From assembly GCA_937983055.1 (NCBI GenBank), contig CALJLA010000211.1, forward strand, positions 15,093 through 79,092: a stretch of 64,000 bases of DNA, given 5' to 3'. The notes under the pieces were generated by a model. The model ran no database searches, was not told the origin of the DNA, and saw only the letters and a list, made by a program, of their open reading frames with translations. Below are positions 8,559 to 16,054 of the stretch, piece after piece. Source of the stretch: an uncultured Pseudomonadota bacterium (lineage in GTDB: Bacteria > Pseudomonadota > Gammaproteobacteria > Burkholderiales > Eutrophovitaceae). The position numbers were made by a program, and so were the translations under genes. How positions within the stretch are numbered: position 1 is the first letter of the stretch; each line of letters opens with the position of its first letter.

Positions 8559-9683
8559 CTAAGTCCCCGACCCGATCACGCGCCGCACCCGTCGCAACAG
8601 CCCTCGTTTCAGGCGCGCTAGCGGTATCAGCTCCGGATCGGGCGGAACTGTCGAAGGCGTCACCTGAGCAAAACAGTCTCGAATTCGAGATTCTATGCTG
8701 GCGAGGTACTCGGCCAGGCTGGCCTTGAGCTGGGCCAGTTCGTAGGCGGGCAGATTGGCCCGCGTAATGAGGTCAGAATTCAGGGCCATGGCGAAGTCGA
8801 CGGTTTGGCGAAAAGCGTCTTCCATAAACGAACTGTTGCCGGCCCGTTCTAGTACTGCAGGATCCAGGGTGACTTGCTCGAAGAATCGCAAGCACGATAT
8901 GTGTCGTTCAAGAGGAATCGCAACTTCTTGCATCGCAGGGGAAGGATAGCCGAGCCGAAAGAGTAGGCCGGAGCAAAGTCGTTCGATGCGAGCAACGACA
9001 CTGGGATCGATTGTTCCCGCCTGCCATTCCATCGGTCTGCCGGAGCGGTTGATGAGCTGAGCGTCTTCCGGGTGGTCGGCTCGATAGGCACGCTCGGCGG
9101 CAGCGGCACGATCAAAGGTCGAGTTCCGCACGGCTCGATCGACGTCGGCCGTATCAAATTCAAGACCCATCGCATTCAGGACGTTACGGAGCGTCCGCCC
9201 GGCGTCCGCCTTGTAGTCTTCGAATCGCACCACGGTCACCCGCGGGTGAGAGAGCCATCCTTCGTTGAACAGTTTCCAGTTCAAAACCTTGTCTAGCAGA
9301 GTATTCACGTCCGGAAACGCTGCAAACTCGGAAAAACTCAGCTGCGACCCTTCTCGCTTGTAGCGAGAGTAGAGCGCATCGCGCGGGTCCCTTACGAAAT
9401 AGATGATTTCCGAGCCCGCGTATCTATCCGATCTCCACTCGTGCATCCACTGCACTTGAATATCGTCACGGAAATCGAAACTCTCATGGTCGCTCAAGGC
9501 GGGCAGCCATTTTCGGAGCAGGTTTTCATGGGGACTGAGCGACCAACGACCTCTCGCGCGACGCCACATTCCGTCGGGCGAGTAGCGGAAAGTCTTGATT
9601 CCCAGCTCAAGTAGGCAGTTGATCAGCCATGTCGCCCCCGAGGGCTCTCTTGGCGAGGCGAGATATACCTTTCTGCTAGCCAT
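8559..9683 (-). CDS. Sulfotransferase-fold protein (candidate phosphoramidate or sulfuryl transferase)
   Basis: 374 residues. Residues 5-25 (VYLASPREPSGATWLI) occupy the 5'-phosphosulfate loop position, though the usual TYPKSGTTW motif is degenerate. Residues 96-113 (FVRDPRDALYSRYKREGS) match the 3'-phosphate-binding motif, and VVRFEDYKADAGRTL follows. A C-terminal extension of about 150 residues is not part of the sulfotransferase core. Its stop is next to the kinase start and its start overlaps wzt by 8 nt, so it is co-expressed with both. Because the kinase product would carry a 3'-phosphate like PAPS, this protein could transfer a phosphoramidate instead of sulfate; that is inference. Ordinary glycan sulfation is the conservative reading. 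Confidence 0.8.
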   Translation of the reverse strand: MASRKVYLASPREPSGATWLINCLLELGIKTFRYSPDGMWRRARGRWSLSPHENLLRKWLPALSDHESFDFRDDIQVQWMHEWRSDRYAGSEIIYFVRDPRDALYSRYKREGSQLSFSEFAAFPDVNTLLDKVLNWKLFNEGWLSHPRVTVVRFEDYKADAGRTLRNVLNAMGLEFDTADVDRAVRNSTFDRAAAAERAYRADHPEDAQLINRSGRPMEWQAGTIDPSVVARIERLCSGLLFRLGYPSPAMQEVAIPLERHISCLRFFEQVTLDPAVLERAGNSSFMEDAFRQTVDFAMALNSDLITRANLPAYELAQLKASLAEYLASIESRIRDCFAQVTPSTVPPDPELIPLARLKRGLLRRVRRVIGSGT

Positions 9684-10935
9684 TGAGCGAAAGGGTCCAA
9701 TCTGCAGCGAGGTTCACAGCTCCCCAGCGCCCGTCGAAGGGAATCCCGCTCTTGAACGACGGCAGGACTTCGAACTGCTGGCAATTGTCGACCCACTCCA
9801 GAAACGTCGGCTTTTGGTCAAATGCGCCAGCGGAAATCGTGTAGTTTCCCGGCATCAAGCCAAGACCACGCGTGCGAAAGGCAAGCCGGAAACGCCCCGG
9901 CGCAATCGCGACCGTTTCAACATCACGCTGATGTGAACTAAGCAGCGGCCGTCCGGCGGAATCGAACACGATGAGCCAGAACGAAACTTGCTCTGACGTG
10001 CCCGACTCCAGCGTGAACTCCACTGAAAAGTCCTCGCCGATCAGGAAGGAGTTTGCAGGCTGACCCTCGCCATTGAATATCGAGGCAGACAGAAACCGCA
10101 CACGACCGTCACCTCGGTTGCGCATCGCGGGCGTGATATCGACTGTCGTGTGCTTTTCGGCAACGCGATTGTACTCGGCCACAACTTCCATAGTCGCGCC
10201 GACGGACTGAACCGTTCCGACCGAAAGAAGGACACATCGATTGCATAGCGCTGCTATGGTCCCCAGGTTGTGGCTGACGAAGAGCACGGTGCGCCCGGAC
10301 TTGCCAATCTGCTCCATCTTGGCAAGGCATTTCTTCTGGAATAGCAGATCACCCACGGCGAGCACTTCGTCGACCACGAGGATCTCCGACTCCAGATTTG
10401 CGGCCACTGAGAACGCAAGGCGCACATACATGCCCGTCGAGTAGCGCTTTACCGGCGTGTCGAGGAACTTCTCCACTTCGGAAAAGGCGACGATCTCGTC
10501 GAACTTGCGGCGAATCTCGGCGTTAGTCATTCCAAGAATGGCGCCATTGAGAAAGATATTCTCGCGTCCCGTTAGCTCCGGATGGAAACCTGTGCCGACC
10601 TCCAGCAGGCTTGCCACGCGCCCCCTAATGATCGCCCGCCCGCGGCTCGGGTCAGTAATGCGGCTAAGGATTTTCAGCAACGTAGACTTGCCGGCACCAT
10701 TGCGACCGATGATCCCGATTCGCTCCCCTTGCGCCACCTCGAACGAGACATCCTTGAGAGCCCAGAAACGTTCGGTCGAATTCTGGCTCGGGGTCTGCCT
10801 TTCGTGACTCGCGCGCCGGAACATTGCGCGAACCGAATCGCTCACCACGTCACGAAGCGCGACGTATCGGCGATCCCGCTGATGCCGAATCAGGTACTGC
10901 TTCCCCAGCCCTTCTACTTTGATTGACCATGCCAT
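9676..10935 (-). CDS. wzt: Polysaccharide ABC exporter ATP-binding protein with C-terminal Wzt carbohydrate-binding domain
   Basis: 419 residues. The N-terminal ATPase has Walker A GRNGAGKST (residues 77-85), the polysaccharide-exporter signature YSTGMYVRLAFSVA and Walker B ILVVDEVLAVGD. Residues of about 270-419 form a beta-rich extension (ending near CQQFEVLPSF) typical of Wzt proteins whose C-domain recognises the non-reducing-end modification of the O-polysaccharide before export. It pairs with the permease encoded 5 nt upstream. The presence of the C-domain argues that this glycan carries a terminal cap; the tailoring genes immediately downstream are candidates for making it. Confidence 0.93.
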   Translation of the reverse strand: MAWSIKVEGLGKQYLIRHQRDRRYVALRDVVSDSVRAMFRRASHERQTPSQNSTERFWALKDVSFEVAQGERIGIIGRNGAGKSTLLKILSRITDPSRGRAIIRGRVASLLEVGTGFHPELTGRENIFLNGAILGMTNAEIRRKFDEIVAFSEVEKFLDTPVKRYSTGMYVRLAFSVAANLESEILVVDEVLAVGDLLFQKKCLAKMEQIGKSGRTVLFVSHNLGTIAALCNRCVLLSVGTVQSVGATMEVVAEYNRVAEKHTTVDITPAMRNRGDGRVRFLSASIFNGEGQPANSFLIGEDFSVEFTLESGTSEQVSFWLIVFDSAGRPLLSSHQRDVETVAIAPGRFRLAFRTRGLGLMPGNYTISAGAFDQKPTFLEWVDNCQQFEVLPSFKSGIPFDGRWGAVNLAADWTLSLNG

Positions 10936-10940
10936 GTGAG

Positions 10941-11768
10941 TCAGATCACGTCCGCGAACGAACGCTCTGTCTGACGAAAATAGATCACACCGGCCGCGAG
11001 CATGATCGTCGAGACCAAGATGCTGGACACGAGTACTCCGGGGTCGAGAACATAGTTCGGAAGTAGACTCCAGCGGAAGCCTTCAATTATGCCAACCATC
11101 GGGTTAAGCGAATAAAGCCAGCGCCAATGCTCGGGAATAACCGCGAGGCCGAACCCCACTGGCGAAATGAACAAGCCAAACTGAATCATGAAAGGTACAA
11201 CATAGCGAAAATCCCGATAGCGCACGTTCAGGGCAGCCAACAAAAGCGTAAGCCCAATTGACACGAGTATCGCTAACACCAGGAACGCTGGTAACAAGAA
11301 TGCGCGTGGGCTCGGCAAGAACTGATACCAGACCAAAAGAACGGCAAGAAGGGCCAGCGAAATGAGAAAATCGACGAAGCTCACGACCACTGCGCTGGCC
11401 GGCACAATCAGCCTGGGAAAGTAGACTTTGGAAATAATGTTTGCATTCTGGATCAGGCTGTTGCTTCCCTCAGAAACCGCATTGGCAAAGAAATGCCACG
11501 GCAGCATCGCGCAGAACACCAGAATCGGATAGGGAACTCCGTCGGAAGGCAGCCGTGCGATGCGGCCGAACACTATGGTGAAGACGACCATTGTGAGGAT
11601 CGGCCGCAGCACACTCCACGCCACGCCGATGACGGTCTGTTTATAGCGCACGAGAATATCGCGCCAGGCCAGGAAAGCGAACAACTCGCGGTACGCCCAG
11701 AGGTCACGCCAGTAACGACGCTCGGTGCGGCCTGCCTCGATTACGATTTCCTGTTGGCTACTTGCCAT
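10941..11768 (-). CDS. wzm: Polysaccharide ABC exporter permease
   Basis: 275 residues, an ABC-2 type integral membrane protein. The amphipathic N-terminus (YRELFAFLAWRDILVRYKQT) and VLRPILTMVVFTIVFG motif are characteristic of Wzm/KpsM/TagG permeases; about six hydrophobic segments follow, including the NVRYRDFRYVVPF cytoplasmic loop. With Wzt it would export undecaprenyl-diphosphate-linked polysaccharide across the inner membrane. Its 5' end overlaps a MarR-type remnant by 28 nt, and there is no obvious dedicated promoter, so transcription probably comes from genes further upstream on the minus strand. Confidence 0.93.
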   Translation of the reverse strand: MASSQQEIVIEAGRTERRYWRDLWAYRELFAFLAWRDILVRYKQTVIGVAWSVLRPILTMVVFTIVFGRIARLPSDGVPYPILVFCAMLPWHFFANAVSEGSNSLIQNANIISKVYFPRLIVPASAVVVSFVDFLISLALLAVLLVWYQFLPSPRAFLLPAFLVLAILVSIGLTLLLAALNVRYRDFRYVVPFMIQFGLFISPVGFGLAVIPEHWRWLYSLNPMVGIIEGFRWSLLPNYVLDPGVLVSSILVSTIMLAAGVIYFRQTERSFADVI

Positions 11769-11989
11769 TCCCGGTCTGCACTAGATTCGTTCAGCTTTCC
11801 AGCCTCGCGCTCAATCTCTGCCAGCTCGCGCTCTAGGCTTTCGTATTCGTCGAGTTTCAACTGCAGAAATCGCATATTGACTCTTGCCTTGTCTTTTATC
11901 CCTTTCGGGGTCAAGAAATGGAGATGCGACGGCTTGCTTTTATTCTGGCTAAAGGTGTCCACTTTTGTCAGCCCGTTCTCTGTGATGGT
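11741..11989 (-). pseudogene. 5'-truncated EPS-associated MarR-family regulator
   Basis: The last 82 codons match the C-terminal part of the small MarR-family regulators found in exopolysaccharide loci: the end of the recognition segment (ENGLTKVDTF), a basic linker, HFLTPKGIKDKARV, then a leucine-rich coiled coil (LKLDEYESLERELAEIE). The first ~45 residues of the winged helix are missing. The bases between 11990 and the stop of the next upstream gene at 12057 do not encode them in any frame, although the frame remains open to 12082. The truncation coincides with an abrupt drop in GC toward 1-12 kb, so it probably marks a recombination border. A residual peptide could be made, but DNA binding is unlikely. 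Confidence 0.65.
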
Positions 11990-12056
11990 CCGAGAGAGGC
12001 GAACCCCCGCCGATAGTCGCGCAGGAGCCTGGGCCGCAAACCTCGATAAGCGTCGA

Positions 12057-13145
12057 TCAAGCCGCCAGCGGCCGGCGTCCATGACGGCCGCGACGCGTTC
12101 GCCGAAGCCGCCTGAGCAGCCAGCGCCACTGCACAGACATCAGCCAAGATGCCGCGAGCAGCCCAAGAAAACCGTAAAACAGCCAGTAGTCAGGCACGCC
12201 GGCGCGCCACGCCAGGAACGCCATGGTCGCCAGCCCCAGCGCCAGTGAAAGCATCGTGAGCACGGCTGCGCCGGGCGACAGGTCGGCGGCAAGTAGCATA
12301 TGGTAGAAGTGGTCGCGTCCTCCGCGGAAAGGGCTGTGGCCACGTCCAAGGCGTCGCAGGATCACGACACCCATGTCGATCAGCGGCACGGCCAGGAACC
12401 AGACTGCGACAATCGGCGGCATGCGGTGCTCGCCGGCGCGGGCGACCTCGATGCTAAGCCATGTAAGCAGGAAGCCCAGAATCATGCTGCCAGAATCTCC
12501 CAGGAACACCCGCGCATGAGGCTGCCAGGGAAAACGCATATTCATCACCCAGAAAGCGGCGAGTACGGCAATTACGGTCAGCAACAACTGCAGCGATACG
12601 ACCCGGCCGGTGAGCATCGCACCGAACGCGAGAAACGCGAATGCCAGCAGGGCCAGTCCGGCGGCAAGTCCGTCGGCCCCATCGACAAGATTTATTGCGT
12701 TGATGAGACCCAGTAAAGCGACGAGCGTAAACGGCACCGCCCAGTTGGGCAGAGATACGGGGCCAAAACCGAACAAGTCGCCGAGATGGAATACCGTGGT
12801 ATGACCCCATGACACCATGATCAGGCCGGCCACAAGCTGCGCGGCAAATTTCTGCCACGGGCTCAGGTCTCGCAGGTCGTCCAGCAGCCCGGCGATCATC
12901 AGCACCGCGAGGCCAGCGAGCAACGCGCGGTAGGGATACAGTGTGTCCACTAGCATCGGCGCTGCAAACAGCAAGCCGGCGAAGATCGCCGGACCGCCGA
13001 TCAGCGGGATAGCGCCGCGGTGGCGCTTGCGCCGGCAAGGATGATCGACCAGGCCGACCCGCTCCGCCAGGTGCGACAGCAGGCGCACAAAGAACAAGGT
13101 CACAACGAATGCGGCGCCGTAGCGGATAAGATCGTCAGTACTCAT
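12057..13145 (-). CDS. WecA-family undecaprenyl-phosphate glycosyl-1-phosphate transferase
   Basis: 362 residues from an ATG at 13145 (the frame is open to 13310 but the extra 55 residues look non-coding and overlap the upstream gene). Ten or more hydrophobic segments surround the family motifs: VGLVDHPCRRKRHRGAIPLI, LLDDLRDLSP, NLVDGADGLAAG (metal-binding Asp pair) and VFLGDSGSMILGF. It would transfer a HexNAc-1-phosphate to undecaprenyl phosphate, initiating the glycan of this cluster. Its start overlaps the stop of the GT2 gene by 11 nt. A paralogue starts at 310 on the same strand; the lower-GC operon lies between the two copies. Confidence 0.9.
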   Translation of the reverse strand: MSTDDLIRYGAAFVVTLFFVRLLSHLAERVGLVDHPCRRKRHRGAIPLIGGPAIFAGLLFAAPMLVDTLYPYRALLAGLAVLMIAGLLDDLRDLSPWQKFAAQLVAGLIMVSWGHTTVFHLGDLFGFGPVSLPNWAVPFTLVALLGLINAINLVDGADGLAAGLALLAFAFLAFGAMLTGRVVSLQLLLTVIAVLAAFWVMNMRFPWQPHARVFLGDSGSMILGFLLTWLSIEVARAGEHRMPPIVAVWFLAVPLIDMGVVILRRLGRGHSPFRGGRDHFYHMLLAADLSPGAAVLTMLSLALGLATMAFLAWRAGVPDYWLFYGFLGLLAASWLMSVQWRWLLRRLRRTRRGRHGRRPLAA

Positions 13146-13896
13146 CGGGCCGCCGGAAAAATTGGCCAACACGCCAACCCAGCTTGCGCGCAATCCAGAG
13201 CGGGGTTCGGGCGATGCCGAAGCGTCGGGCGATCTGCCAGGACTCGTGATTTCCGCGATAGATATTGCGTAGCGACCGGGTAGACTGCCCGCCGCTGCGC
13301 ATTCGCACAAGCACTTGGGGAATGTGTACTGAGCGGATCTTGCGCTCGATGAACAGTCGCACCATCAGGTCGAAATCGGCATGGTAGCGGTAGCGCAGAT
13401 CAAAGCCACCCATATCTCGTAGGAGTGAAGTGCGGACGAAGAGTGTCGGATGCGCCGGGTGCCACCCAGCTTCAAACATGCCGGGCGTGAAGGCTTTTGA
13501 TCGCCAGTAACGCAGCACGCGCTGCGGATCGCTACGTTTAACATAGATTAAGTCCGCATGTGCAGCCTCGACGTCGCTCTCTGAAAGGGCCTCGGCGACT
13601 GCCTCTAAGGCACGATCGTGATGATACACATCGTCCGCGTTCAGGAAACCAAGGTAGTCGCCACTCGCCGCCGCGATTCCCTTGTTCATGGCGTCGTACA
13701 GCCCGCGGTCCGGTTCCGAGATCAAACGCGCGAAACTGCTGCGATAGCGCTCCAGGACCGCCAATGTGCCGTCGCTCGAGGCCCCGTCTACGACGATGTG
13801 CTCGACTTCGCGCCAGGTCTGGCAGCGCACCGACTCCACCGCCTCGGCGATGGTGTTCTGTGCATTCAGGCAGACCGTGACTACAGTTAGCTTCAT
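13135..13896 (-). CDS. GT2-family glycosyltransferase (WcaA type)
   Basis: 253 residues. A GT-A fold of the colanic-acid type is visible: LTVVTVCLNAQNTIAEAVES at the N-terminus, HIVVDGASSDGT, the GLYDAMNKGIAAASGDYLGFLNADD block with the catalytic/metal NADD motif near residue 85, and the acceptor region FDLRYRYHADFDLM. It is probably cytoplasmic and adds a single sugar to the lipid-linked intermediate begun by the downstream WecA homologue, which it overlaps by 11 nt. Donor sugar unknown. Confidence 0.9.
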   Translation of the reverse strand: MKLTVVTVCLNAQNTIAEAVESVRCQTWREVEHIVVDGASSDGTLAVLERYRSSFARLISEPDRGLYDAMNKGIAAASGDYLGFLNADDVYHHDRALEAVAEALSESDVEAAHADLIYVKRSDPQRVLRYWRSKAFTPGMFEAGWHPAHPTLFVRTSLLRDMGGFDLRYRYHADFDLMVRLFIERKIRSVHIPQVLVRMRSGGQSTRSLRNIYRGNHESWQIARRFGIARTPLWIARKLGWRVGQFFRRPDEY

Positions 13897-13913
13897 GACA
13901 ACTTTTCGGCAGT

Positions 13914-15227
13914 TCAGTCCGGTTGGGCGGGATCGCGCAGCCCGCGCTGCTGCCGACCGCCGTCGGCGTGCGCGGCAGCTGCGGCGTTCAGCACCGTCTC
14001 ATACAGCGAGAGATGCCGGCGCGCGATCGTTTCCGGGCCAAACTCGGCCAGCACCTTTTCTCGTGCACGCGCCGCCAGGGTACGGCGGCGCGGCTCGTCT
14101 TCCAGCACCCACCTCAACCCATGGGCGAGGTCCTCCACTTCAAAGGCCGCCGCCAGGTAACCGTTCGCCCGGTGCTCGATCATGTCCGGCATGCCGCCGA
14201 TATCGAAAGCCACCGAGGGAGTGCCGCAGGCCAGTGCCTCCAGAACGGTATTCGACAGGTTTTCCTGCTCGGACGGCGCCACGAACACGTCGGCTGCGCT
14301 GTAGGCAATCGCCATCGAAAGGTCATCCCCCAGCGTGCCTAGGAAAGCACACGCCAGGCCAAGATCCGGAGGCGTCGCAGGCGGGCTGGCGCCGACCACC
14401 ATCGCCATCGCCCCCGCACCGGCGGGTGATTTCGCCATACGCCTCAACGCCTCAACAAGGTAGCGGTACCCCTTTCGCGTCTCGCTGGTAGCCCGCAGCG
14501 CCCCGAACAGCACGATGCGCCGGTCCTTCGGCAAACCAAGCAGATCGCGCGCCATTGACTTGTCCAGCGGCCGGTAAACAGCCGTATCGATGGCGTTCGG
14601 TATTACACTGACCGGAAACTCACCCAGCAACGGGCTGCGCATCGCCAAGTCGCCCAACCAGCGGCTAGGCGTCACCACGGCGAGCGGTAGCCTTGGGTAG
14701 GCCTTCGCCTTGCGCCGCCAGCCCAGGCGCGACAAATCCCACTCCCGCGACGAACCCAGCAGCGGGCAGCGCCCACAGCCTTCGGCAAAGCGGCCGCAGC
14801 CCTGGTCATAATGACAGCCGCCAGTGAACGCCCACATGTCATGCAGAGTCCACACCAGCGGACGGCCGAAGCGCCGGAAGTTTCCCACGTTGACCGCACC
14901 CCCGGTTATCCAGTGCAAATGCACCACGTCCGGCGCCAAACCGGCTGCCCGTCGCGGCATGCGGTCCGGCAGCCAACCTGGATAGAACGTCGCCTTGCTG
15001 CGCCGTCGGTAGGCAAGCACCGGCAACAGGTCAGCGGCCGGGCGCAGCGGTGCTGTCAGCAACTCCCAGGCGTTCGCTGGACCCACCACGCTGGCCTCGT
15101 CGCCGTGCTTGACCTGCACCAGCATCCGCGCGTCCACGCCGATCGCACGTAGCGCATGGTGCAGACGGTGCGCGGCACGCGCGGCGCCTCCGCGCCGGTC
15201 TTCGCTGTTGACGATGAGCGCTTTCAC
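13914..15227 (-). CDS. GT4-family glycosyltransferase
   Basis: About 437 residues from a GTG at 15227 (gives the usual family N-terminus KALIVNSEDRRGGAARAAHR); a GTG at 15266 would add 13 residues and overlap the upstream gene by 20 nt. Two GT-B Rossmann halves are visible: DVVHLHWI in the first, then FGALRATSETRKGYRYLVEAL and the signature VFVAPSEQENLSNTVLEALACGTPSVAFDIGG motif region in the second, with the EX7E pair (Glu in EQEN and VLEAL). Four cysteines in GGCHYDQGCGRFAEGCGRCP are a known feature of a GT4 subgroup. Likely donor is a nucleotide sugar such as GDP-fucose or GDP-mannose made by neighbours, but this is inference. Confidence 0.88.
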   Translation of the reverse strand: MKALIVNSEDRRGGAARAAHRLHHALRAIGVDARMLVQVKHGDEASVVGPANAWELLTAPLRPAADLLPVLAYRRRSKATFYPGWLPDRMPRRAAGLAPDVVHLHWITGGAVNVGNFRRFGRPLVWTLHDMWAFTGGCHYDQGCGRFAEGCGRCPLLGSSREWDLSRLGWRRKAKAYPRLPLAVVTPSRWLGDLAMRSPLLGEFPVSVIPNAIDTAVYRPLDKSMARDLLGLPKDRRIVLFGALRATSETRKGYRYLVEALRRMAKSPAGAGAMAMVVGASPPATPPDLGLACAFLGTLGDDLSMAIAYSAADVFVAPSEQENLSNTVLEALACGTPSVAFDIGGMPDMIEHRANGYLAAAFEVEDLAHGLRWVLEDEPRRRTLAARAREKVLAEFGPETIARRHLSLYETVLNAAAAAHADGGRQQRGLRDPAQPD

Positions 15228-15246
15228 CGGCTCGCGTAGACCGGGT

Positions 15247-16026
15247 TCATCCAGCTTTGATCGCACATCGGCCGGAATAGTCGATCCGGTGAAGCATCAG
15301 CGGCAGTCGGTGCCGGGAAATATACTCGTCGACCGCCCTGCGCGCTCCCTGCCAATGACCGTAATCGTCGATAATCAGGACGCCGCCCGGCACCAGGCGC
15401 GGATACAGATGCTCGAGCTCGTGGCTGGTCGATTCGTACCAGTCGGTGTCGAGCCGCAACATGGCGATGCGCCCGGGCGCCTGGCCGGGCAGGGTATCCT
15501 CCACCCTGCCCTGCACGAAGTGCAGCTTTTCTGCTGGGTAACCGGTGCCGGCCAACGCGCTGCGCACCGCCGCAAGTGGCGCTTCGCACCAGACCGACTC
15601 CGCGCTGGTGCGATCGCTTTGCGCAGCCAACAAATCCTCTGCACGCTCGCCGGTAAGCGACACGTCCAGGGCGCCCGGTGCGGTCATGCCCTCGAAGGTG
15701 TCGAACAGATACAACTCACGCGTCCGGTCGCCCAGCCGAACAAGCGTTTGGGCGACCGCCATCATGCTGCCGCCGCGCCAGACGCCGCACTCGACGAAGT
15801 CGCCGTCGATCCCGGCCTCGACCAAGTAGCGTACCGACTCGCACAGCGCGGCGATGCGCAACGGCGAGGTCATCGTGTAATCGCGCACACGCTCCACAGT
15901 GCGTGCAATCTCTGGGTCCAGGTCGTGCGGCAGCGCACGATAGCGCACGAGGTCGTAGCCACTGGCACGCAAGCCACGGCGCAGCCAGTCGAATGGCTTT
16001 CTAAGAGCGGTGCTCAGCCGTTTCAT
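15247..16026 (-). CDS. TylF/MycF-family O-methyltransferase
   Basis: 259 residues. The family markers are GDFVECGVWRGGSMMAVA (SAM site), LYLFDTFEGM, the RLDTDWYESTSHELEHL metal-binding aspartate block and GGVLIIDDYGHWQGARRAV. Characterised members O-methylate sugar hydroxyls of macrolides; in polysaccharide loci they methylate hexoses or deoxyhexoses, so methylated fucose or rhamnose is plausible here because fcl and gmd are in the same operon. Cytoplasmic, Mg-dependent. The stop precedes the GT4 start by 19 nt. Confidence 0.88.
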   Translation of the reverse strand: MKRLSTALRKPFDWLRRGLRASGYDLVRYRALPHDLDPEIARTVERVRDYTMTSPLRIAALCESVRYLVEAGIDGDFVECGVWRGGSMMAVAQTLVRLGDRTRELYLFDTFEGMTAPGALDVSLTGERAEDLLAAQSDRTSAESVWCEAPLAAVRSALAGTGYPAEKLHFVQGRVEDTLPGQAPGRIAMLRLDTDWYESTSHELEHLYPRLVPGGVLIIDDYGHWQGARRAVDEYISRHRLPLMLHRIDYSGRCAIKAG

Positions 16027-16054
16027 TGCCCACCCCCCGCATCCTTGGACGACC

